Shown in pieces: positions 1 to 9,658 of a DNA stretch of 28,424 nucleotides. The first letter of the stretch is position 1. Every line of letters begins with the position of its first letter. The notes below the pieces were generated by a model. It was not told where the DNA came from. It did not search any database and saw nothing but the letters and a program-made list of their open reading frames with translations. The stretch spans positions 1 through 28,424 of the forward strand of contig LWCA01000435.1 in assembly GCA_001642005.1 (NCBI GenBank), given 5' to 3'. The position numbers and the translations under genes are program-made. Origin of the DNA: Intoshia linei. Taxonomy: Eukaryota; Orthonectida; Rhopaluridae.

Positions 1-436
1 TTTTCTCCACAAACAAAGCAGGAATTTCACTTTTTGTAAAAAAAATTAAGAAAATATAAAAATAAACTTAAATTTAGTTAATTACTTAATTGGTCAACGC
101 TTAGTCATTAATGAGTATTTTAAAGAATTAGTCATGGGATTGTCATTTTTTTTAAAATTACATCTAATTTACTGGATATGTTTTTGAATTTCTTAAAAAA
201 AATATTTGATGTGACTTGTAATATAATATACTATATAAACTTGTAATAATTAGAATGATTGAATTTTTATATTTTGATATATTTTACCATATTGTGTCAA
301 TTCTTGAAAGATGTAATGATGAAATAAGCACATTTCAGGTTTTACATATACACGTATTCATAAAATCAGTAGATTTCAGCCAATACGTATATACGTGGAT
401 TCAAAATATAAGAAAATTTTATTTAAAATTGAAAAT
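1..436. other. AT-rich stretch, no gene seen
   Basis: No convincing coding exon on either strand. The part from about 255 to 436 lies directly downstream (minus strand) of the piggyBac remnant and probably holds its decayed continuation, because scattered short open stretches on the minus strand are separated by stops. The plus-strand open frame at 255-491 has no recognisable content. Confidence 0.5.
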
Positions 437-1221
437 TTACATTTTCAATCCAACTTTTATTGGCTTCATTGAGTTAAACGTTTTAAAGTGAACACGGCCT
501 TTAAATTTGATGATGCCCTCATCGATACTTAAATTTTCACTGGAAGAATATACTTGATGGCACAGTTCATTTATATAAGTTATTATTTTTGATGTTGTTT
601 CAGGTATAATTCGTTTTTTATCTGATTTTTCCATGGGTAAACAAGATATATTTGAATTTATTAGATTAAATTTTTCATATGACATGGTATCAATGACTTT
701 GATTTGTTTGAAAATGGGTGAACTCCAAAATAGTTTAAATTGAGGTAATTTCATTATGCCCAATGGGCATAATAATGATAATAATAATAAATAATAATTA
801 TAATTTTAATGGGCATTGCTCATGTATATTAATAATGAAATATATTTCATAAACTCATCTCTTGTCACATATTCATATTTGGTTTTATTTACAAAATTAT
901 CTTTTCTGATTTTTTTTATTCTTGCATTTAGTTGATCAATAAAAAAATTGACTAATTCTTCCATAAAAAAGAGATGAAAATAATCATTTACAGAATGTAA
1001 AGGTTCTAATGTTTTTATTCTTTTGTTACCCATAAACTTAGGTACATTTATCGGTTTTATCTTTCGAGACCATCCATCTTCCAATAGTTCAATTGGTTCA
1101 GTTTCAGGTTTTATATTTGTTGTATGTATATTAGATTAATTTTATTACCTATAATATCAATTATTTCCTCATCGCTTTCTGACAGTGGGTCGAATTTTAA
1201 TATAGATTTTAAATAATTCAT
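437..1221 (-). pseudogene. piggyBac-type transposase, broken
   Basis: Remnant of a piggyBac/PGBD transposase (DDE_Tnp_1_7 family) that would cut and paste DNA at TTAA sites. Reading leftwards from an ATG at 1219-1221, an acidic N-terminus (DPLSESDEE) shifts frame near 1130. The next piece (about 1084 to 806) has the family's Phe-rich pattern leading to LLIYMS. A stop and an AT-rich insert (about 764-808) follow, then the same frame resumes with MGIMKLPQF. The segment LSIDEGIIKFKGR carries the first catalytic Asp of the family. The frame stops just after a KPIKVGLK segment at 437, so the second and third catalytic Asp residues are missing. The insert is flanked by repeated GCCCATT, suggesting slippage. 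It is not functional as it stands. I did not find TTAA-flanked terminal repeats. Confidence 0.85.
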
Positions 1222-1978
1222 CAAAAAATTTGAAATTATGGTATAAAATTAACGATAATGGATCAAAAGTATATATCACTTAAAAGAATATTATAATTTC
1301 GCCTTGTAATTTTTACATCTGAGAAAAATTTATTGATTCAATTTAAAATTATTGCACTGATGAAATGTGACATTATTGCAATAATTGCATTTTATATGCA
1401 TTGTGTAATTTATTATTTAATTTATTATTCTTACTACAAATGTTCAAATAATTATTTTATATTTTTAAAAATTTATCCAAAATTCCTTTAAGGGCTAAAA
1501 TACATTTTTTATATATAATAAACTTTTTAACATTATCTTATTTTATATTTTTAATTAAAATTTTATTTATTGTATTACTTTAATAAAATTACTTGGATTT
1601 ACAAATCATGTAGAACGCTAATATCAAGCAATTAGTCAAGGTGAACATTGGATGGAACATTAAAACTGTAAATTAAATTGTATAACTGTATTACAATAAA
1701 TATTTTTATACATAATTTTATATGTAAATAACTTAATCAATCAACACATACAAAATTTTGAATTTTATTAAAAAAGATAAGGTATATTTAGACTTAACGT
1801 ATAACACGTTATAAGATTAGTTAAGTTATCAATAGGTGTGAATTAACTTGAAAAGTTATAAATTAAAAGTTAGTATCTTAGTGCAAAATTGAATTTGAGT
1901 TTTACAATTATGAGTTTGAGTTTTGAAATTTTGTGTTTGACTTTTGCAAAATTGAGTTATAAAAGGTAGTTTTATAAT
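1222..1978. other. AT-rich spacer, nothing identified
   Basis: Very AT-rich DNA with stops in all frames. There are short direct repeats of the kind 'gagttttg' around 1895-1950. No gene, RNA or complete transposon end was recognised. Confidence 0.5.
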
Positions 1979-2590
1979 AATCCTTTACTTATATAAAAAT
2001 GAATGTATGTGTGTAACCATTTATTGCAAAAATTAACAGTCGTAGGATTTAAAAGAACCCAATTTCTAATATAGTTTTCCCAAGACGTGTTTTTATCTAT
2101 TTTTCAGTTACCAAATTTGACTCCTTCAGGGGCAAGAACCCAATTTTCCATTTTGTTTAAAAGAATCAACCCAAAAATTTAATAAAACATAATTTGGACA
2201 ACATTCTGGACGCGTTTTAAAAGCATTAACATTATCGTTAATCTCAGGCTCAAAAACGCATACCTTCATGGTCAAAACCCTAAATTACACTTTGTTTTTA
2301 AAATGAAACATGTCCTAAATTTTTTTAAACATAAATTCTGAAATAGTTTTTAAAATCATAAACATTATCATAAATGGAAACATCAAAAAAATAACTTTCT
2401 CGATCAAAAACCCATATTACCTTTTTTTTAAAAATTAAAACAGCCCTAGAGTTTTTAAAAAAATTATAGTTGATACAGTTATGTCCAGTTAGCACACAAA
2501 TAATTTAAATTAGATGAAAAGACGCCTTTATGGTCAAAAAATCATATTAATATTATTTTATATAAAAGATTATTGCATATTTTAAATCAT
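1979..2590. mobile_element. Repeat family A copy (CCTTACTTATATAA-ended), degenerate
   Basis: The left end reads like the terminal motif TCCTTTACTTATATAAA followed by a TGTGTGT stretch. The interior holds several diverged units of roughly 115-130 bp. Each unit carries a 'gGTCAAAAACCCxxATT' core and an 'AAATCATAAACATTATC' block. The same units recur at 10.16-10.84, 11.40-11.67, 15.1-15.59, 17.44-17.87, 22.1-22.3 and 25.5-25.9 kb. No coding capacity is visible. A matching right end was not found here, so the copy is probably truncated. Confidence 0.6.
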
Positions 2591-3473
2591 TAAGTGAACT
2601 ATTTTGGGTAACAAATATTTTTTAAATTTATAATTAAAAATGGTGAATCTAATAAAACTAAAAATTTCAATTATAAAATTATTTTTAAAAAAAAAAAGCA
2701 AAATTTACTATAGTCATGTTTTTTCAAGAATTTCTGGGATATTTTTTATAGTACAATCTACACGAAAAGACGCAAATACAATCCCGTGACACAAAATTAT
2801 TTATCATCCAGATTTTTTTTTAAATTAAGTTTTAATAATTAACAAATAGACAAAATTTGAAATCCACCATAAAGAATAATCATAACATGAATTTAATATT
2901 TATTGACGCTGCATTGTGGCTGCTTGATAGTAGATGATTAATAGCTTTGCCGATTATGACAACACAATTTATTTTAAACGTGTATGACGGAGTCATCAAA
3001 CCATATCATTTCACAAAATATTGAAAAAAATTGACATCGCCCCAGATTAACAACGAAATGATAAAGGCTTTGCTATACGTTGATATTAATCATTTATGTT
3101 CGAAATAGTTCATAATATAGTTTTTTGCAAATTTTTAAAGATAATAAAATTTAATTTGATAATATACGCCACATTAATGAAACTTAATCAATAATGTCAA
3201 TCTGCTAAGTTAGAAACAAAGCGATACATCAAATGTTTTCTTGATCTAGTCAGATATAATAAAAACATATGATGCAACCAAATAAAGTTTATTTTACAGA
3301 TTAAATATATTAAGAAACTTTAATTTTTAAGGTCATACAATGTATTAAAATTCATATATAAAGGTTATCATGATTTTACAACGTATTTAAGATATGCGTA
3401 TGACTAACTTTACAAGTTCATCGTTGGTTAATGTTCATCTTTATCATTTTGTTTCTGTATTGATTAAAAAAAT
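2591..3473. other. Spacer with a short minus-strand open stretch
   Basis: Mostly AT-rich. On the minus strand a 32-codon open stretch (3072 down to 2977) contains the string MIWFDDSVIH and is preceded by TAG, which could be a splice acceptor or a stop. It fits no family I know. No gene is supported. Confidence 0.35.
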
Positions 3474-3791
3474 TTAATTTGATGATTCATCCAATTCAAC
3501 TCTATCGAATCGCTTTACCAATATCTCCATAATGCCAAATGAACGAGGTAAATTATACCTCTCTACATTTTTTAAATTTACATTCCAAAAATATCGAAGA
3601 ATACATTAAATCCAGCTAATCATCCAGGTCAATGCGCTATCAGTTTACAATGTAATGTAGTTGTCAAAGCAGTTAATGAAAATAAAATTTTTGTTTTTAA
3701 ATATATTCTTATTTAACGTGTGATTTCAAAGAACTATGTTGATATTGTGCTATTAAATTTTTCTATATATTTCTTTCTAAAACTCGTAAAA

Positions 3792-6650
3792 ATGCATTCG
3801 ATGAACCACGAAGCAATGGTAGACCATGTTATGAAGGTAATTTGTATTAATATATACGTTTACAATGTCACCTCGTGACTATACTATGGTAATCAGATGC
3901 AGTACCCTTTCGAATCAAATAATTCAATGTAAATATAATTAATATATGTTAATAAAAAAGATTTTTGAAAAAAACTAAAAATAATGATTGGCAAGAGTCT
4001 TTCTTATACATAGATATGTACAATAGATTCATATTGTCAATTACTAGCTTGCCTGTTATGTAATTTGTATAGAAGGCAGCTACCTCTGTCGAGCCCCCAC
4101 TTTTTAATTTTAGTACCGATTTTCTAATTGATTATAGAAAACGAGTGTTTAATCTTAAAAACAATCCAATTATAGTTACAACTAGTGATGTGAGTATTCC
4201 TAAATTTTTAAAGATCCCGATTCGATTCTTAAAAAAACACAATTTCGATTCCGATGTGATTCTAAATTCTTTTGAATCATACTATTTTTTTACGTTGTAT
4301 TTGTTTTAAATAAACTTTTGTGTTTCTAGAGTTTTAAATTATTTATCTCACCAACTTTTTTTAAATCCCAATGGCGAGTTATAGAGAGAATACAGTATTT
4401 AAATTTGGATTAATAAATCACCAATCCACAAGTTTTTTATAATTTATATATCATCGTGATCACCCTCAAACCAAGTGCGTCAATTTGTAAAGTTAGATTT
4501 TCAACGTGAATTTATTTTTTTGGTCGAATAAAAATGTGCCCTTGGCAGAGCTAGGTGTTTATTGTATGTAGTGAATAACAGTCAATCTAGTTACTTTATA
4601 TAAGTAAGGATAGGAAAAACATATTGTCAATTTTTTTAATATTTTAATTTTTAACCTATTCTATTTTTTGTCCCTTACTCCTTTAACATTTATATTTTAC
4701 ATCTTAAAGGACAAAAAAAAATTGACAAAACACCGTTACAATTATTCCTAACTCATTTCTAATATTTTTATATTTATTAAGATTTTATAATTTAGATGTA
4801 TTTTCACGGTGGAATAAAAGATACTATCCTATTCTATAGCTGGACGAGCAAAAACAATTTTTGTAAAATTAATATTTAATTAACATTGTACATAATTGTA
4901 CATTGGGGCCAACTTTTTTCTGAAACTTTGAGATTTATTAAAAATATGACATTACATTGTACGCAGAGCCGTTTTAAGGCATTGGCAATATGGGCTGTAC
5001 TCCAGGGCCACTCATTAAAAAAGGCCCCAAATTAATAAAAGTACTTTACATGTACTCTCCTTAATGTCAATTGAGAATGATATTTTGAATGATATCAGTT
5101 TTGATAATATCATATCTGATTTCTTTCAGAAAAAAGTGAGAAAATAACATTTTGAAGAATTGTCAAATTTTTTTGAAAAGAATTTTTTGTAACTGCATGG
5201 TGCATATTTTCAAATGAAAAATTAATTTTTGTTCATTAATTAATTTGTAAGTTGTTTTAAAAGAAATAAAATTTACTGAAAACCTACATATCTTTTAATG
5301 CTTATATTAATACTTAATGAAATAAGACTCTAAGTCTCCAACAAACAGTATGTCTTGTCTTTTAAAAAGGGGCCCTAAATTTTTTTTATCGCTTCACTCA
5401 AAACTTTAAAAGGCCTCTGGCCCTTTGCTTAGCCCAGAGCCGCGAAGTGGATTAAGACGGCTCTAATTGTACGATGTGCATTTTTTTGATTTTTCAGGGA
5501 TTTTTTTCTGTCTAATATGGTGAATCACCATTGACGATACTAATGATTTTTGCTAACGTAAAATTTAAATCGAACATGAAAAGAATCGAGTTGTGTTATG
5601 CCTATAAAAAACCATTTTTTCATCACATTATACTAGCCTACTTGGTTCAAATAATTATATTAAATTATAATTTAGTCAAATGGGTTTTTCACTTTATATT
5701 GGTTAAACTTTGTTTATAAGTAAATTTGTAAAATCTTCAAATGATGTATAAATCGAATTTTACTAAACTTGCAATGATTCACTTCAAAATTTACCATATA
5801 TTTAGATTTTTTTCTCTCTTGCATATTTGTAATTATAATTACATTTATTTATGAAGGACTCAAACATTTAAAAAGATTGGTTCAATTGCGACACTTTAAA
5901 TTTTTACAGCAACATTCAATATCAAATATGTAAAATTTCATACTTTTCCAATTTGTTTATTTATATTTTTTATTATTTACATTGTAAATTATCAACGTGG
6001 TTTCTGTGGACCCTAGGGTCACAGAAAAATAATAAAGGATATTGTAAACTGTTAAGCTAAAATGGTTGGGTAAAAAACATTTTTACAAGATATTAATTAA
6101 TGATTCAAATTTAAATGTTGAGATATTGAATGTATTCGAGAAGAGGAATCTAGAGTTAATTCAATTGATAACCAAATATTCAATCTCCCTTAAAAAAACC
6201 AAGTGAAACCAATGTAGATACTTGTCATCTAATCTACTTGCTGACATTTTTTTAAATGTAAAAACCTTAATTTATGCTTATTAAAATTTTTAGACAAATT
6301 GAACAAGATTGTTTTAATGAACAAAATTGGTAATTTATAAAATTTTAGTTTCTTAATTATATTATAATGTTATAGTACTACTGCCAAAACCTATAGGTAC
6401 TTTAATTTGTTTATATGCAATTATATTATATATTATATATTTTTATAGAATCAAACATCTTTCCTTGTCACATGTCCTTTCCACAGGATTAACAATTATT
6501 ACTACAATATTAAGTTATGTTGTAATGTTACTATTTATGACATTTAATATTTGGATCTGTTTATGTATTGTAATTGGTCATGTGTTTGGGTTTTTTTTGT
6601 TCAACACATTAAAACCAAATGCTGAGTGCGCTGAAGAACATTGCACTTGA
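3792..6650 (+). CDS. CTR1-type high-affinity copper transporter (SLC31 family), 4 exons
   Basis: Exons 3792-3836, 4796-4862, 5806-5929 and 6449-6650 join in phase (0, 1, 2) into 145 residues. Members of this family form trimeric pores that take up Cu(I) across the plasma membrane. Exon 1 is a short Met/His-rich N-terminus (MHSMNHEAM), typical of the copper-gathering tail. Exon 2 begins MYFH and has the conserved ILF..W pattern. Exon 3 holds TM1 (about 39-55) ending in YEGLK (53-57). Exon 4 holds TM2, with the copper-filter motif MLLFM (M105, M109), TM3 with GHVFG (G122, G126; the GxxxG packing motif), and a C-terminal HC pair (143-144). Introns are 959, 943 and 519 bp, and intron 2 carries a hAT MITE. 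The start is the first ATG of exon 1; untranslated upstream exons cannot be excluded. At 145 residues it is shorter than human CTR1 (190), mainly in the N-terminus and loop. Confidence 0.93.
4507..4607. repeat. Dispersed repeat, pair with 9024-9117
   Basis: About 95 bp sharing the blocks GGCAGAGCTAGGTG and CAGTCAATCTA, with similar spacing, with 9024-9117. It ends in a TTTATATAAGTAAGGA motif like the right end of repeat family A. It lies in intron 1 of the copper transporter gene. Confidence 0.65.
4964..5465. mobile_element. hAT-type MITE, copy 1 (502 bp)
   Basis: Non-autonomous element with terminal inverted repeats beginning CAGAGCCGTTTTAA. The far end is the inverse, ACGGCTCTA, with its last base changed from the expected G. 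It is flanked by a perfect 8-bp target duplication, attgtacg, at 4956-4963 and 5466-5473. An 8-bp duplication and CAG-starting ends are hAT hallmarks. The interior has GGGCC blocks near both ends (a subterminal inverted repeat) and no transposase. It sits in intron 2 of the copper transporter gene. A second copy lies at 11846-12281. Confidence 0.92.
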
Positions 6651-6655
6651 TGTTT

Positions 6656-6661
6656 AATAAA
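6656..6661 (+). terminator. Poly(A) signal of the copper transporter gene
   Basis: AATAAA begins 6 bases after the TGA stop (6648-6650). It is the first canonical signal downstream, implying a very short 3' untranslated region. Confidence 0.6.
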
Positions 6662-7895
6662 CGTTAATTTATAATTTTCAATTTATATGTCGTTTTTGAG
6701 TCTTTCTTTGTATTTTTTAATAAATAATTGTGCTAAATCGATTTTGATGCGGTTTGTTAGGTTTGTACAGTATTACACACTTTTATTATTAATTATTTAT
6801 TATATTATTATTATTATTACACACAGATATGAAACCACTTTAATATATATTTCATTATTTTTATTATTTAAAATTAATTAATTTTTTATATAGCTAACTT
6901 TAAACAGAGCATGAGATTAAAATGTTTCAGTTTTCCAGAATTTCGTATTCCTACAATATTGGAACATTTCATAGTTTTATCGATTTTGAAGTTCTTTTTG
7001 ATCCGAGATTTTCTTCTAATGTTGGTAAAATCACTATTAAAAAAAATAAAAAATGGGAATTTCTCTTAGAGCAGTAGTTCCCGTTTGGGGTCCAAAACTA
7101 TAAACCTTGGATCCGTGAGATTTAAATAAAATTTTTAATATTTATTACAGAGTTGCCAAATGTGAATTTACTTTAGACGCGTGCTACATTATTATTTCAA
7201 AAATCCCACTTTTATCCCATCATCAGGTATGGTATATCTTCGCACAAATATTGACTGTTAACTTTTTGAGGATACATCATGAATAATATCAATAAATTAT
7301 AAAATCGCATAAGCCAAATTTGAATATTAAAAACCTGATTTATTATTTATGAGAAAATGCCTCCAGACCATTACAGACCCGCCTCCGCTTTGCTGTGTAC
7401 AGTAAACTTCTTTCTCCCTTTTCAAATTATGCCAATAAAACTGGAATCCATCAGGACCGTCTAAATTGAACTTTTTTAAACGTCAGAGAATATGACAGAA
7501 TTCCAATTTTAACTCAAATCAACATATATCTCGCCCAAAAAAAATGCTAATTTAATTATAAGCTTTTCAAAAATGAAATAGTAGATAGACATATTTATTA
7601 TAATTTTATAAAAATTCTCACAGCGCCCTTAGCCCCTTTAAATATTTCATCGCCCCAAAGTAGGCGATAGTTATTTTATCTAATCTCATTTTAAAATAAC
7701 GAATATTCTTTAAAGGGTTAAAGTTTAATAGATTACATCGCAACGAGTCCAATTGGTCAGAGTGTGACATGCTTACTAACCCCTACTTAAGGAATAACTT
7801 TAAAACAATGTTCAATGGACATTGCTCATAAACATCAATAACATTAAATATTTATATATCATACAAGTTGAATTACAAATCTATTACCGGATTAC
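6662..7895. other. Intergenic AT-rich DNA with hAT fragments
   Basis: No exon recognised. Around 7073-7095 the sequence CAGTAGTTCCCGTTTGGGG looks like the left end of a hAT element, but no matching right end or target duplication was found. The plus-strand open frame at 6687-6881 is low-complexity AT-rich sequence. Confidence 0.45.
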
Positions 7896-8114
7896 CTACA
7901 AATTAAATCTAACTCTTTTTTTCACTGTGAACGGAACAATTTTATTATTCTTTAAATGTTTTCTTTTTTTATATTTTGATTTTTTATACTGCTTTATCAC
8001 ATTATCGACATCTTTATTTATGATCACTAAAATCAGGATAATTATAACTATAAAGAATATGATGATAATGTAAATTCCATATTTAGCTTCATTAATGTTG
8101 AGCAACATTTTCAT
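7896..8114 (-). CDS. Possible small single-pass membrane protein (72 aa)
   Basis: An uninterrupted frame from an ATG at 8112-8114 to a TAG at 7896. Residues about 13-32 are a run of Ile/Val/Phe/Leu that could span a membrane. After it come a Lys/Arg-rich tail and, at the C-terminus, KKRVRFNL. RVRF (67-70) fits the RVxF docking motif used by protein phosphatase 1 partners. No family is recognised. The hydrophobic run could simply reflect AT-rich codons, and no promoter, intron or poly(A) signal confirms the gene. It lies alone between the copper transporter and EGF/Sushi genes. The overlapping plus-strand open frame looks like its shadow. Confidence 0.35.
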   Translation of the reverse strand: MKMLLNINEAKYGIYIIIIFFIVIIILILVIINKDVDNVIKQYKKSKYKKRKHLKNNKIVPFTVKKRVRFNL

Positions 8115-8198
8115 TTGAAATGATAATAATTCTAAATATATATTACCAAAGTTTAGTGCTTAATTAAATTTAAAAAAAGCCAACATTTTAATTTATAA

Positions 8199-8984
8199 CA
8201 GTGCTTCCCAAACTTATTTTGTATATCTTCAAATTTTCGATCGTATATTCTGTCAGATCCAACGAAATAAATTTATTCCTTTTAAAAGATTAAAATGCAT
8301 TTATATCAACATAATTAAATTAAGAATTATTTAATGTAAAGTAAACTTAATAAAATGACTTAACATCCTTACTTATAAAATTACATGTATAAAATTATTT
8401 ACAATTAATTAATAAATTCTTTTGTTTATATTTTAAATTTTACCGGACAGAATCTTAAAATTTTGGTAGTTGCGTCCGAGATACTTTGTTATCATACAAG
8501 AAAAATAAAACCTCGGGTCATGTCGGTTTTTTGCTGTTATCATCTAAAAAATTACATTTTTGAGTGAAATAATATAGAGCATCACTGAATTAATATATTT
8601 TTATCGTTGATAATATTTTAAAAGATTCAACGATAAATATCGTTATAAATGATTAATTTTTTTATATTATTAGAAAATATGCTCTCCTAATATAAATATA
8701 AATTTAAAATACACGACACAAATGTCTAATTTTTTGAGTATTAGTGTTTTATATACATAATTTTTTTCATTATACACAAAAATTTCCAGGGATGTCGAAA
8801 AAAGTTGAAAATTGTTGGATAGTGTAATTGATACAAAATTGATATTTTTTACTCATCGAAAGCAGATACTGATATATTGTTTTTAAAAATCTTAACAAAA
8901 TAAAATTAACGTGGAATAATTCATTTTAAATTAACAGGTAATGTAATATGACGGGTCCACGTGAAACAAGTTTGGGAACCACTC
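8199..8984. mobile_element. hAT-type element, internally degenerate (786 bp)
   Basis: Left end CAGTGCTTCCCAAACTTATT. The right end, read inverted, is GAGTGGTTCCCAAACTTGTT. The inverted repeats run about 20 bp with a few mismatches. Flanks are atttataa and atttaaag, an imperfect 8-bp duplication (6 of 8 bases agree). The CAGTGGTTCCCAAAC end is typical of hAT elements in many animals. No transposase coding is left. Confidence 0.75.
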
Positions 8985-9658
8985 ATTTAAAGAATTGGTA
9001 ATAGTGGATAGTAAATTTTCTTATTGAATTTATTTTTTTTGGTAAAATTAAAAATGTGTGCACTCGGCAGAGCTAGGTGCTGGTTGTACGTAGTACAAAA
9101 CAGTCAATCTAATTAAGTATATAAATAATACATTAATTTAATTATTCTCAAATATCATAAGATTTTTTGATTCACTTCTTCATTCAATCAATCCAAGAAG
9201 TTCTTATATATTCTCACCGCCATCTTGACTCGATATCGCCGACTTTAAGAAGCACTGATTTACATTAATAACCATTTTTATGTAAATTAAATAATTTACC
9301 GACACAATTTAATAAGGGAGGATTTCAGTCTCCAGTCAAAGTACAGGTGCTAGTTCGAATAAATTCGTTGATAGGTTGAGGAAGGATATTCCGTATAGTT
9401 TCAAATTTGTACTTTTGAACACAATAATAAGAAATCACTGAAGTTGAAGTGTTGTTTGTTGAATTATATTTTATTGTTTTGTACCAATGTGGCATTACGG
9501 AACATTTAATTGCTAAATTGTTTAAAAGCTGTAAATATACAAATAGACGCAGAAATTAACCAACTCAATTTTTTATAAGTTAACTACCAATCTAAAATAC
9601 AATGAAATCCTATTTTAATGGATCCTGCCTAAATGAGGTAGTGGTTTTGATTTTTTTT
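8985..9658. other. Intergenic DNA with dispersed repeat 9024-9117
   Basis: 9024-9117 is the partner of the repeat at 4507-4607. The rest is AT-rich with no supported gene. A GTTCGAAT-like string near 9352 resembles a tRNA B box, but no tRNA fold is apparent. Confidence 0.45.

Noticed and set aside
751-823. Motif AATGGGCATTGCTCAT, similar to 7812-7829 (AATGGACATTGCTCAT) and to a palindrome near 13268
   Set aside because: Sixteen similar bases in three places is suggestive, but the flanks do not align. It is too little to call a repeat family.
5531-5719. Plus-strand open frame inside copper transporter intron 2
   Set aside because: It is not a CTR1 segment. The true TM1 exon is 5806-5929, which has YEGLK and correct phases.
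5985-6040. CAACGTGGTTTCTGTGGACC as a hAT end like that at 14190
   Set aside because: Only one end is recognisable. There is no partner end or target duplication nearby, so it is at most a fragment.
7822-8073. Plus-strand hydrophobic open frame
   Set aside because: It lies opposite the possible small membrane protein and looks like its shadow. Its content is low-complexity.
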